A stretch of DNA of 17,233 nt from Eubacteriales Family XIII. Incertae Sedis bacterium (GTDB taxonomy: Bacteria; Bacillota; Clostridia; Peptostreptococcales; Anaerovoracaceae): assembly GCA_031278255.1 (NCBI GenBank), contig JAITKU010000155.1:1-17233 (forward strand), written 5' to 3'. Positions 1 to 7,525 of the stretch are shown piece after piece; within the stretch, counting starts at the first letter, position 1; the number at the start of each line of letters is the position of its first letter. The position numbers and the translations under genes are program-made. The notes under the pieces were generated by a model, which worked only from the letters and a program-made list of their open reading frames with translations, had not been told where the DNA came from and did no database searches.

Positions 1-93
1 CTTGTCAGAAGAGGGGCCGTTGCGGTTGCCGCAAAGAGCGCGGCCCTCGAATACCGCAACGCCGCTTCGCGGAATACCAAGCCGGAGGCCTAG
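1..93 (+). CDS. 3' end of an upstream gene, partial, function unknown
   Basis: Frame 1 is open from the window edge to a TAG at 91-93 and encodes about 30 residues, ending in ALEYRNAASRNTKPEA. The codons (GCG, GCC, GAG, AAC, CGC) match the usage of the certain genes in this window. The other forward frame gives an arginine- and proline-rich product typical of a shadow. I therefore think this is the C-terminus of a gene on the same strand that starts outside the window. The family cannot be recognised from so short a piece. Given the neighbours, a component of the ABC system downstream is possible, but nothing in these residues shows it. Confidence 0.4.
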   Translation, partial: LVRRGAVAVAAKSAALEYRNAASRNTKPEA

Positions 94-106
94 AAATAGC
101 CGGCTT
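79..106 (+). terminator. possible weak intrinsic terminator after the partial upstream gene
   Basis: AAGCCGG at 79-85 pairs perfectly with CCGGCTT at 100-106 across a 14-base loop, and TTTT occupies 105-108. The hairpin straddles the TAG at 91-93. The T tract is short and the loop large, so termination would be weak at best. Confidence 0.28.
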
Positions 107-197
107 TTGCATGGAATCCGAGTAAGCCCGGGGGGCGTTGCGGCGTTGCGGGATTTGAAATTATTCCGAGTTTCTCAATGTTTTTTTCAGGGTTTTG

Positions 198-206
198 TGG
201 TATAAT
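198..206 (+). promoter_or_regulatory. extended -10 promoter for the CARDB protein / ABC permease pair
   Basis: A perfect TATAAT at 201-206 is preceded by TGG at 198-200, giving the extended -10 pattern TGnTATAAT of vegetative promoters. There is no good -35 hexamer 16-18 bases upstream, which is tolerated when the -10 is extended. Transcription would start near 213, about 50 bases before the GTG at 262. It is the only convincing -10 between the upstream stop and that start codon. Confidence 0.5.
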
Positions 207-214
207 CGTATGGG

Positions 215-237
215 CCGCGCGACGCGCGCGGTTTTTT
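215..237 (+). terminator. terminator-like hairpin at the start of the leader
   Basis: CCGCGCG at 215-221 pairs perfectly with CGCGCGG at 225-231 across a three-base loop. Six T residues follow directly at 232-237. This is the form of a rho-independent terminator. It begins about two bases after the start predicted from the -10 at 201-206 and ends 24 bases before the GTG at 262. It could end readthrough from upstream, stabilise the mRNA 5' end, or act as an attenuator. The sequence does not decide between these. Confidence 0.55.
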
Positions 238-261
238 GGTTTATTGCGAAAGGGGAAAACT

Positions 262-2283
262 GTGAGAAAAAAGAAGATATCGATTATGAGCGCGGCCCTG
301 GCGGCCGCCCTGTGGCTCGTCTGCGCCGCGTCTGCGTTTGCCGCCGCGCCGAGCGTGACGGCGCGTCCCGAGAGCAGTGTGGTCAACGCGGTGCAGGGGG
401 ACAGCGGCGTGGATTTTTTTATGATCCTCGTCAATGAGGGCAAGGACAAGCTTTCGGGTATAACGGCGGAGCTTGAAAAGGCGAGCGGATTTTCGCGCGG
501 CAACCTGTTGCTGGGGGACGAAGAGGTGGCGGCGAACGGGCAAGGGAGGTATCTGTTCAGCGTCGATATCGATGACAGCGCGAACTACGGAAGCCACACC
601 CTTTGGGTGACGTTTTATCGCGGCGGCGGCGACGCGCCGCGGGAGGAGTTGACAAGGGGGAGCGTCGTGATCAACGTCAGCCGCAACGTCGTCTTGTCCT
701 CATCGACGCAATTCGACGTTCCGGTCCTCGATATGGCGTATAAGGCGGAGGGCGGCGATTCTCTGAAAGCGGGCGAAACCAACAGTTTTTCCGTTACGGT
801 AACGAACAGGGGCAACATCATGCTGCAGGATGTGCAGGTGACGCTCGCGCTGCCTGACATCATGTCTTTGGAAAACAGCGTGGCCGTGCAGTATGTGGGC
901 TATATGGGCGTGGGCGAATCAAAGACGGTGCGCTTCCCCGTGTATGTGGACGAGCGCGCGGCGAACAAGATATACGCCGTCAACGTGCAGATGCGCGGCC
1001 TCAGCCGGGGCGCCCCCGCTTCTTTCGACCGCGCCGTATACGTGCAGGTGACGGGCGGCGCGGAACAGACCAAAAGCCGGGATATCGAGATAGGCGGCAT
1101 CAGTCTGCCGAGCGAGGCGGAGGCCGGGGCCGAGTTCGTCATGCGCTTCAGCGTCGAAAACAAGGGCGAGCGCGACGCGGAGGATGTGAAGATAGAGCTT
1201 GCGCCCGAGGAGGGCGTCATAAACAAGACCAAGAACGTTTTCATCGAACCCGTGCTGAAGCCGGGCGCGTCCAAAAGCTACGAGGTGACTTTCTTCAGCG
1301 ATAAGGAAAAGGCCGCGCGGAAGAGCTATTCCATTCGCATCGCGGCGACCGTCGGGACGGGCGAGAGCGCCGTAACGGTGTCGCAGTACGCCGGCATATT
1401 CCTGAACAAGGACCGGGCGGCGGGCGCGGTCAAGAATCCGCAGATTATCGTGGAGAATTACAGCTTGGGACGGGAGTTCGTAAAGGCGGGCGAGAGTTTC
1501 GGCCTCTCGATAGACCTGTACAACACCAGCCCCGAGGATATTTTGAACATAAAGGTCAGCCTGAGCGCCGAATCGGGCGCTTTCGTGCCCGTGGGGAGCA
1601 GCAACTCGTTCTTTATCGAGCGGCTGAACGCGCGGGAACGCGTTTCAAAGCATATCACGATGGCGGCGAGTCCGAACGCGGAGCAAATGACGACGGCGCT
1701 GAACGTCTCCATGACCTATGAGGACCTCGAGGGGGCCGTGTTTCAAGCCACGGACACGATCTCCGTACCCGTGGTGCAGCACACGTCCCTGACCGTGGAT
1801 GATATCATCGCGCCGCCGGATCTTTACGCCGGTATGCAGACGGGTCTTGACGTGCGATTTTACAATACGGGCAAGACGCAGCTGCGCAACCTGCGTGTCG
1901 TCGCCGAGGGCAATTTCGATGTCACGGAATCCACGAGCTATTACGCGGGCAATATGGCGAGCGGCGCGAACGACAGATACAGTTTCGGCTTCGTTCCGCG
2001 GGAGGCGGGGCCGCTTTCCGGCAAGATCGTATTCACCTACGACGATCCCTCGGGCGAAAAGCGGACGGTGGAGAAGGAGTTTTCCTACACGGTCATGGAG
2101 CAGTCGCCGGAGGACGCGGGGGTTTTTGAGGAAACGCCCGCAGAGGCGCCGAAGAGCCGGACGCCGCTCTACATAGGCGCGGCCGCGGCCCTCGTCCTGA
2201 TCGTCGCCCTGTCGGCCCTCAGGCGTTTTCTGAAGCGCAGAAAGCTGCGGCTTGAAACGGAAATAGACGATGAACAGCTTTGA
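262..2283 (+). CDS. secreted CARDB/NEW3-repeat protein with C-terminal membrane anchor
   Basis: The product has 673 residues from a GTG start that follows AAAGGGGA at 249-256. An in-frame ATG at 178 lies upstream of the promoter and is rejected. Residues 1-27 form a signal peptide (MRKKK, a hydrophobic stretch, then SAFA before AAPS). The mature part carries about five related beta-sandwich segments, near residues 42-73, 166-198, 282-318, 398-443 and 514-550. Each has the pattern of a Gly- or Ala-Gly turn, a hydrophobic strand, then an N-x-G type motif (VTNRGN, VENKGE, FYNTGK), as in CARDB and NEW3 domains (COG1361-like). Residues 634-655 form a transmembrane helix followed by a basic cytoplasmic tail. 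Its reading frame overlaps the permease gene by 14 bases, so the two products probably work together. A role as an extracellular binding or scaffold partner of that transporter is inference. Confidence 0.85.
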   Translation: MRKKKISIMSAALAAALWLVCAASAFAAAPSVTARPESSVVNAVQGDSGVDFFMILVNEGKDKLSGITAELEKASGFSRGNLLLGDEEVAANGQGRYLFSVDIDDSANYGSHTLWVTFYRGGGDAPREELTRGSVVINVSRNVVLSSSTQFDVPVLDMAYKAEGGDSLKAGETNSFSVTVTNRGNIMLQDVQVTLALPDIMSLENSVAVQYVGYMGVGESKTVRFPVYVDERAANKIYAVNVQMRGLSRGAPASFDRAVYVQVTGGAEQTKSRDIEIGGISLPSEAEAGAEFVMRFSVENKGERDAEDVKIELAPEEGVINKTKNVFIEPVLKPGASKSYEVTFFSDKEKAARKSYSIRIAATVGTGESAVTVSQYAGIFLNKDRAAGAVKNPQIIVENYSLGREFVKAGESFGLSIDLYNTSPEDILNIKVSLSAESGAFVPVGSSNSFFIERLNARERVSKHITMAASPNAEQMTTALNVSMTYEDLEGAVFQATDTISVPVVQHTSLTVDDIIAPPDLYAGMQTGLDVRFYNTGKTQLRNLRVVAEGNFDVTESTSYYAGNMASGANDRYSFGFVPREAGPLSGKIVFTYDDPSGEKRTVEKEFSYTVMEQSPEDAGVFEETPAEAPKSRTPLYIGAAAALVLIVALSALRRFLKRRKLRLETEIDDEQL

Positions 2284-3628
2284 TGTATTCGGTTTGAGCG
2301 TCCGCAATCTGCTGCGCAGAAAGACGCGGACGGTGCTGGCGGTCATAGGCGTCGTTATCGGTATCTGCGCGATCATCGTGATGTTGTCCATAGGCTTCGG
2401 CCTGCAGGAGGGTTTTCGCGCCACGATCGAGCAGTGGGGCAATCTGCATCTCGTCACGATCTATCAGTCCGGCGGCGGGGAGGTCTATGAGAGTTCCGCG
2501 GGCGGCGGCCGTACGCGGCAGGGCGGCGTCAAGCAGATCAAGCTGGACGATAAGGCGATCGCGGCGATGGAGAAGATTCCCGGGGTGACGGCGGTGTCGC
2601 CGCGGGAAACCGCTTGGCTCTCGCTCGCGATAGACAACTATATATCCTCGGGCGTCAACGTGATCGGCGTCAGGCCGGAGGTGCTGGAGAAATTCAATTA
2701 CAAGGTGGAGCGGGGCAGTCTGCTGAAGCAGAGCGACAAGGACGGTATGCTGTTCGGCAATCAGATTCCCGCCGGTTTTTACAATCCCAAAAAAACTTGG
2801 GGCAGCAGCGATTCGGGTAAGCCGCTCGTGGACGTGATCACGGGCAAGATCGGCGCGAGCGCGGATTGGGACTACGGGCAGCCGCCCGGGAACCTGCCGG
2901 ATGACGGGGAAAAGACGGAGTACAGCGAATACAAGTTCAGGGGCGTGGGCGTATTGGCAAACCCGGACGATTACGATACCGCCTACAACGTGTATATGCA
3001 CATCGATACGGTAAAGAAGATCAACGAGGATACGGCGCGGGCCGAGAAGCGCAGATACGACAGGAACGCGGGTTATCAGCAGGCCATGGCCTACGTGGAC
3101 GATATTGAGACGGTGCGCGCGGTCAGCGAGTCCATACGCGCCATGGGTCTGCAGACGAGCAGTCTGAGCGACGCGCTGGATATGATGCAAAGTCAGGCGC
3201 GGATGATACAGGCCGTCCTCGGCGGCATAGGCGCGGTGTCGCTTCTTGTGGCGGCCCTCGGCATTACGAACACCATGATCATGTCCATCTACGAGCGGAC
3301 GAAGGAGATCGGGATCATGAAGGTGCTGGGCGCGAATCTGCCGGATATACGCAGACTCTTCCTCACCGAGGCGGCGCTCATCGGCTTTGTCGGCGGTCTG
3401 TTCGGGATCGCCTTAAGCTACGGCTCGTCCCTCCTCATGAACACGGCGCTGCTTTCCGTGATCAGCGATGTGCTGGGCGGTCTGTCCGTCGAACATATCT
3501 CGCTGATACCGCTTTGGCTGCCGGCGGCTGCCCTTTGCTTCTCCACGGCGATCGGGGTGGCCGCGGGTTATTCGCCCGCGCGTCGCGCGATGAATCTGTC
3601 GGCTCTGGAAGGCATTCGCAACGAATGA
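2270..3628 (+). CDS. MacB/FtsX-type ABC transporter permease
   Basis: The product has 452 residues, the usual length for MacB-like permeases that lack a fused ATPase. TM1 spans about 21-43, after a basic LLRRKTRT segment. Residues about 45-310 form the extracytoplasmic MacB core domain, with a glycine- and charge-rich stretch near 65-90. TM2 is near 313-338, TM3 near 364-390 and TM4 near 410-435. The family signature YERTKEIGIMKVLGA follows TM2. The ATG lies inside the preceding gene with only a weak ribosome binding site, which suggests translational coupling. Members of this family act as mechanotransmitters or exporters and need a cytoplasmic ATPase of the LolD/MacB kind. No such gene is in the window, and the substrate is unknown. 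Confidence 0.92.
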   Translation: MNSFDVFGLSVRNLLRRKTRTVLAVIGVVIGICAIIVMLSIGFGLQEGFRATIEQWGNLHLVTIYQSGGGEVYESSAGGGRTRQGGVKQIKLDDKAIAAMEKIPGVTAVSPRETAWLSLAIDNYISSGVNVIGVRPEVLEKFNYKVERGSLLKQSDKDGMLFGNQIPAGFYNPKKTWGSSDSGKPLVDVITGKIGASADWDYGQPPGNLPDDGEKTEYSEYKFRGVGVLANPDDYDTAYNVYMHIDTVKKINEDTARAEKRRYDRNAGYQQAMAYVDDIETVRAVSESIRAMGLQTSSLSDALDMMQSQARMIQAVLGGIGAVSLLVAALGITNTMIMSIYERTKEIGIMKVLGANLPDIRRLFLTEAALIGFVGGLFGIALSYGSSLLMNTALLSVISDVLGGLSVEHISLIPLWLPAAALCFSTAIGVAAGYSPARRAMNLSALEGIRNE

Positions 3629-3630
3629 TA

Positions 3631-3659
3631 TTGTATTTTTGCGGTATTCGGCTTATAAT
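3631..3659 (+). promoter_or_regulatory. sigma-A type promoter for the flavoprotein operon
   Basis: TTGTAT at 3631-3636 and a perfect TATAAT at 3654-3659 are separated by the ideal 17 bases. The promoter begins three bases after the permease stop. Transcription would start near 3666 and leave a leader of about 72 bases. In that leader GGCCGG (3681-3686) can pair with CCGGCC (3705-3710) in a very GC-rich hairpin without a T tract. GGAGG at 3723-3727 serves the ATG at 3738. Confidence 0.65.
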
Positions 3660-3737
3660 GAAGGACAGATACGCTTTTTCGGCCGGGCCGCGCGGGGGAG
3701 GCGGCCGGCCCCGCAGGGGATCGGAGGTAATATTTAG

Positions 3738-6296
3738 ATGAAAAGTAAACAAATAGCAAAAGATTTTTATTGGGTGGGCAGTCTCGACCCGGATTTGCGG
3801 GTGTTCGACATCGTCATGGAGACGGAATTCGGCACCACCTACAATTCCTACGTGCTGAAAGGTTCGGAAAAGATTGCGCTCTTTGAGAGTTCCAAGGCGA
3901 AATTCTCCGATTCCTATCTGGAAACCCTTTCCGGGACGGTCGATGTGGCGGATATCGATTATCTGATCGTGAACCATACGGAACCGGACCATTCCGGCAG
4001 CGTCGAGAAGCTGCTCGAAATCAATCCCGGCATCCGGATCGTGGGGAGTCCCGCCGCCGTCAATTTCATGAAGGACATCTGCAACCGGGATTTCGGCGCG
4101 ACCGTGGTCAAGGACGGAGACGCGTTGTCGCTCGGCGACAAGACCCTGCGCTTTGTCGGCGCGCCCAACCTGCATTGGCCGGACAGCATGTTTACCTATG
4201 TGCCCGAGATCGAAACGCTCATTTCCTGCGATATGTTCGGCTGCCACTACTGCAGCGAGCGCATTACGAACGAGGCGATCGAGGACGAGGCGGGCTATCT
4301 TAGGGCGCTGCGTTATTATTTTGACAACATCATGGGACCCTTTGCCGCCGACGTGCTGCGGGCGATCGAAAAGACGGAGGACCTTGCCGTCAAGATCATC
4401 GCGCCGGGGCACGGACCCGTCCTGACCCACGCGCCGCGCCGGATCGTGGAATTCTATCGCGAATGGGCCTCCGTCAAGAATCCGAACGCGCGAAAGACCG
4501 TCGTGATCCCCTACGTTTCGGCCTACGGCTACACGGAAACGCTTGCGCGTCGGATCGCGGAGGGCGTGCGGGACGCGGGCGATCTCGATGTGCGCTTTTA
4601 TGATCTCGTGACGGCGGACCGGGCGGCGGTGCTGGCCGATATCGCGTGGGCGGACGGCCTGTTGCTCGGAACGCCCACGATCGTGGGGGATGCGCTCAAG
4701 CCCGTTTGGGACCTTACCGCGTCGATGTTCGCCAAAACGCACGGCGGAAAGTTCGCCTCCGCTTTCGGCTCCTACGGCTGGAGCGGCGAGGGCGTGCCGC
4801 ATATCCTGACGCGGCTCTCCCAGCTTAAATTCAGGGTGTACGGCGATGGTCTGCGCGTCAAGTTCAAGCCGAACGACGCGGAGTTGCGGGGGGCCTACGA
4901 ATTCGGCTTCGGCTTCGGCGCCTCCGTGCTTTCGGGCAAGGTCGTGGCGCCGGTGAAGAAGGGCGCGAAGCGGCGCGTATGGCGTTGCCTCGTCTGCGGC
5001 GAACTCGTTGAGGGGGATGAGGCGCCCTCCGCCTGCCCCGTCTGCGGCGTCGGCCCGGATCAGTTCACGGAGGTCGAAGCGCGGGATACGGATTTCGTTT
5101 CGGAGAAGAAAGAGCGTTTTATCATCATAGGAAACGGCGCGGCGGGCACGAGCGCCTGCGAGGAGATACGGCGGCGCAACAAGGTCTGTTCCATAGAGAT
5201 GATCAGCCGCGAGAATATCATCGGCTACAACCGTCCCATGCTGACCAAGGGCATACTCTCGGCGCCGGACGATATCAACCTCTTCATAAAGCCCTACGAC
5301 TGGTATGGGGAGAACGATATACGCCTCACGCTGAACGCCGACGTGACGGAGATCGACACGGAAAGGAAAGAACTGCGCCTCGCGAACGGCGAAAGCAGAA
5401 GCTACGACAAGCTGATCCTCGCCACGGGCGCGGACGCTTTCAGGCCGCCCATACCCGGGGCGGAGTCGGCGGGCGTGTTCGCCGTCAGGCAGCTCTCGGA
5501 CGTGGTTGCCCTGCGGGGATTCATGAAAGGGATACGGAGCGCGGCGGTCATAGGCGGCGGCGTGCTGGGGCTTGAGGCCGCCTGGGAACTCAGGAAGAGC
5601 GGTTTGCCGGTCTCCGTCGTGGAGGGCGGCGCCGGCCTGATGCAGCGGCAGCTGGACGCGCAGGGGAGCGCCATCCTGAAAGCGGGCGCGGAGAAAGTCG
5701 GCGTGACGGTGCATATCGGAACGGGGGTCGCGGAAATCCTCTCGGCCGGCGGAAGGGCGGCGGGCATCAGGCTCGCCGACGGTACGGAGATCGAGGCCGG
5801 CCTCGTGCTGCTTTCGACGGGGAACCGGCAGAACATCCGGCTGGCGACACTTGCGGGCATTAAGGCGGATCGTTCGATCGAGGTGAACGCGCGCATGGAG
5901 ACGAGCGCGCCCGATGTCTACGCCTGCGGCGATTGCGCGGCTTACGAGGGGATGAATTACGGTATCTGGATGCAGGCGGTGGAGATGGGCAAGACGGCCG
6001 GTATCAACGCGGTCGGCGATGAGGCGGTCTATACGCCCGTCGTTCCGTCCAACGCGTTCAGCGGCTTAGGCCTGTCCCTGTTCGCGGTCGGCGACAACGG
6101 CGGCGATGCCGCCAAACAGTACAAGACCTTTGAGATAAGGGACGCGGCCAAGGGCTTCTACGAGAAGTTCTATTTTGTCAACAACCGCTTTTCGGGCGGC
6201 ATACTGATCGGCGATGTTTCAAGGTCCGCGCGGCTTTTGGAAGCCTATACGAATAAGGAATCCCTGGAAAGCATGATGAAAGACCGACTGTATTGA
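3738..6296 (+). CDS. class F-type flavodiiron protein: diiron / flavodoxin / rubredoxin / NADH reductase fusion
   Basis: The product has 852 residues in four modules. Residues 1-250 are a metallo-beta-lactamase-like domain with the full diiron ligand set: H80, E82, D84, H146, D165 and H225. Residues about 252-400 are a flavodoxin domain, with the FMN loop near 259-268 and FGSYGWSGEG at 343-352. Residues 414-440 hold a rubredoxin with C417/C420 and C433/C436. Only 12 residues separate the cysteine pairs, which is the short-spaced type. Residues 460-850 are a rubredoxin reductase with a GNGAAG FAD motif at 465-470, a GGGVLGLE NAD motif at 606-613 and a second FAD motif ending CGD at 730-732. 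Flavodiiron proteins reduce O2 to water, or NO to N2O. The fused form known from clostridia takes electrons straight from NADH. The role here is most likely cytoplasmic oxygen detoxification. It leads a flavoprotein operon. Confidence 0.95.
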   Translation: MKSKQIAKDFYWVGSLDPDLRVFDIVMETEFGTTYNSYVLKGSEKIALFESSKAKFSDSYLETLSGTVDVADIDYLIVNHTEPDHSGSVEKLLEINPGIRIVGSPAAVNFMKDICNRDFGATVVKDGDALSLGDKTLRFVGAPNLHWPDSMFTYVPEIETLISCDMFGCHYCSERITNEAIEDEAGYLRALRYYFDNIMGPFAADVLRAIEKTEDLAVKIIAPGHGPVLTHAPRRIVEFYREWASVKNPNARKTVVIPYVSAYGYTETLARRIAEGVRDAGDLDVRFYDLVTADRAAVLADIAWADGLLLGTPTIVGDALKPVWDLTASMFAKTHGGKFASAFGSYGWSGEGVPHILTRLSQLKFRVYGDGLRVKFKPNDAELRGAYEFGFGFGASVLSGKVVAPVKKGAKRRVWRCLVCGELVEGDEAPSACPVCGVGPDQFTEVEARDTDFVSEKKERFIIIGNGAAGTSACEEIRRRNKVCSIEMISRENIIGYNRPMLTKGILSAPDDINLFIKPYDWYGENDIRLTLNADVTEIDTERKELRLANGESRSYDKLILATGADAFRPPIPGAESAGVFAVRQLSDVVALRGFMKGIRSAAVIGGGVLGLEAAWELRKSGLPVSVVEGGAGLMQRQLDAQGSAILKAGAEKVGVTVHIGTGVAEILSAGGRAAGIRLADGTEIEAGLVLLSTGNRQNIRLATLAGIKADRSIEVNARMETSAPDVYACGDCAAYEGMNYGIWMQAVEMGKTAGINAVGDEAVYTPVVPSNAFSGLGLSLFAVGDNGGDAAKQYKTFEIRDAAKGFYEKFYFVNNRFSGGILIGDVSRSARLLEAYTNKESLESMMKDRLY

Positions 6297-6310
6297 CGGA
6301 GGGGAGTCCG

Positions 6311-7525
6311 GTGACGAACGAGAAACTGTACGCGGTCGCCGTGGTGGGCGGCGGGGCCGCAGGCATGACGGCCGCCATATCCGCGGCGCGGGATCCGCGC
6401 GAGGCGGAGGGCGGCGCGCGGCCCTTTGGCGTACCCCGCGGCAGGGGGGTCCTGTGTCTGGAACGAAACGACGCGCCGGGCCGCAAGCTGCTCGCGACGG
6501 GCAACGGGCGCTGCAATTTTACGAACGCCGCCTGCGCGGAATCCGGAGAGGTATCGCACTTCTTTCACGGCCTCGGTCTGCTTACGCGCCGGGACGCGGC
6601 GGGCCGCTTTTATCCCTACGCGGGACAGGCGGAGGCCGTGCGGGACGCCCTGCGGCGGGAGATGGCGCGGCGCGGCGTCGCGCTGTGCTGCGATACGCCC
6701 GTGAAAGCCGTGCGGCGGGTTGCCGCCGAGGATTTTGCGGGGGACGCGGCGGCTTCGCCGCGCGCGTATTTTGAGATGGAAGCGGAGGACGGCGCCCTGT
6801 TTCGCGCGGAGAGGCTTATCATCGCGACGGGCGGCAAGGCCGGGCCGCAGTACGGCTGCCGGGGCGACGGTTACGCCTTTGCGCAGCGTTTCGGGCATAC
6901 GGTCGTAAGCCCCTTGCCCTCCCTCGTGCGCATGGTGTGTTCGGCGGAGGAGCGGCAGAGGCTGGAGGAGATTCGAGGCGTTCGCGCAAGCTGTTCGGCC
7001 GCGCTTTGGACCGGGGATGCGCTCTCGGGACGCGCGGACGGCGAGGTGCTGTTCACGGAGAAGGGTCTTTCCGGCATCTGTATCCTGGATTTGAGCAGGG
7101 CTATGCGCGTGCGCGACCGGCGGGCGCGCCGGGTCGTGCTGGACTTGGCGCCCGCGATAGAGGAACGGACGCTCAGGGAGCTGTTCGCGGAGAAGCGGGC
7201 CGCTTTTTTGACGGGCGTATTGCCCAAAAAACTCGCGGCGCTGGTCGAGGCGGAAACGCGCGGAAACCCGCGCGCCGCGGCCCGTCTGATCAAGGCCATG
7301 ACCTTCAGCGTCGAGGGAACGGAGGGCTGGCGGGAAGCGCAGGTCACGTCGGGCGGCGTTCCGCCGAACGAGGTTGATACGGATACGATGGAATCCAAAC
7401 GCGTGCCCGGGCTATTCTTCGCGGGTGAGGTTTTGGACTACGACGGCGTGTGCGGCGGCTTCAACCTGAACTGGGCCTTTCGCACGGGGATGAAAGCGGG
7501 CCGCGCGGCGGGGGCGGATGCTTAG
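6311..7525 (+). CDS. HI0933/YhiN-family FAD-dependent oxidoreductase
   Basis: The product has 404 residues. I chose the GTG at 6311 because GGAGGGGAG at 6298-6306 is well spaced before it. A TTG at 6293 would overlap the previous stop and has no such site. The N-terminal FAD motif GGGAAG is at 13-18. The family signature GRKLLATGNGRCNFTN is at 57-72, and the C-terminus carries the family's FAGEVLDYDGVCGGFNLNWAF segment, which binds FAD. Residues about 28-46 form an extra charged, glycine-rich stretch between the first helix and the second strand, where relatives usually have a short link. The family is often labelled aminoacetone oxidase-like and includes the bile-acid enzyme BaiN of Clostridium scindens, but most members have no known substrate. 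The gene sits 14 bases after the flavodiiron gene and overlaps the next by 8. Confidence 0.9.
   Translation: MTNEKLYAVAVVGGGAAGMTAAISAARDPREAEGGARPFGVPRGRGVLCLERNDAPGRKLLATGNGRCNFTNAACAESGEVSHFFHGLGLLTRRDAAGRFYPYAGQAEAVRDALRREMARRGVALCCDTPVKAVRRVAAEDFAGDAAASPRAYFEMEAEDGALFRAERLIIATGGKAGPQYGCRGDGYAFAQRFGHTVVSPLPSLVRMVCSAEERQRLEEIRGVRASCSAALWTGDALSGRADGEVLFTEKGLSGICILDLSRAMRVRDRRARRVVLDLAPAIEERTLRELFAEKRAAFLTGVLPKKLAALVEAETRGNPRAAARLIKAMTFSVEGTEGWREAQVTSGGVPPNEVDTDTMESKRVPGLFFAGEVLDYDGVCGGFNLNWAFRTGMKAGRAAGADA

Noticed and set aside
2..205. Forward open frame of 67 codons at the left edge
   Set aside because: Its product is R- and P-rich and it runs through the -10 element. Frame 1 to the stop at 91-93 fits local codon use better.
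3462..5714. A 750-codon open frame on the minus strand
   Set aside because: It is antisense to the flavodiiron gene and the permease end. The product has no recognisable motif and no ribosome binding site; it is a composition shadow.
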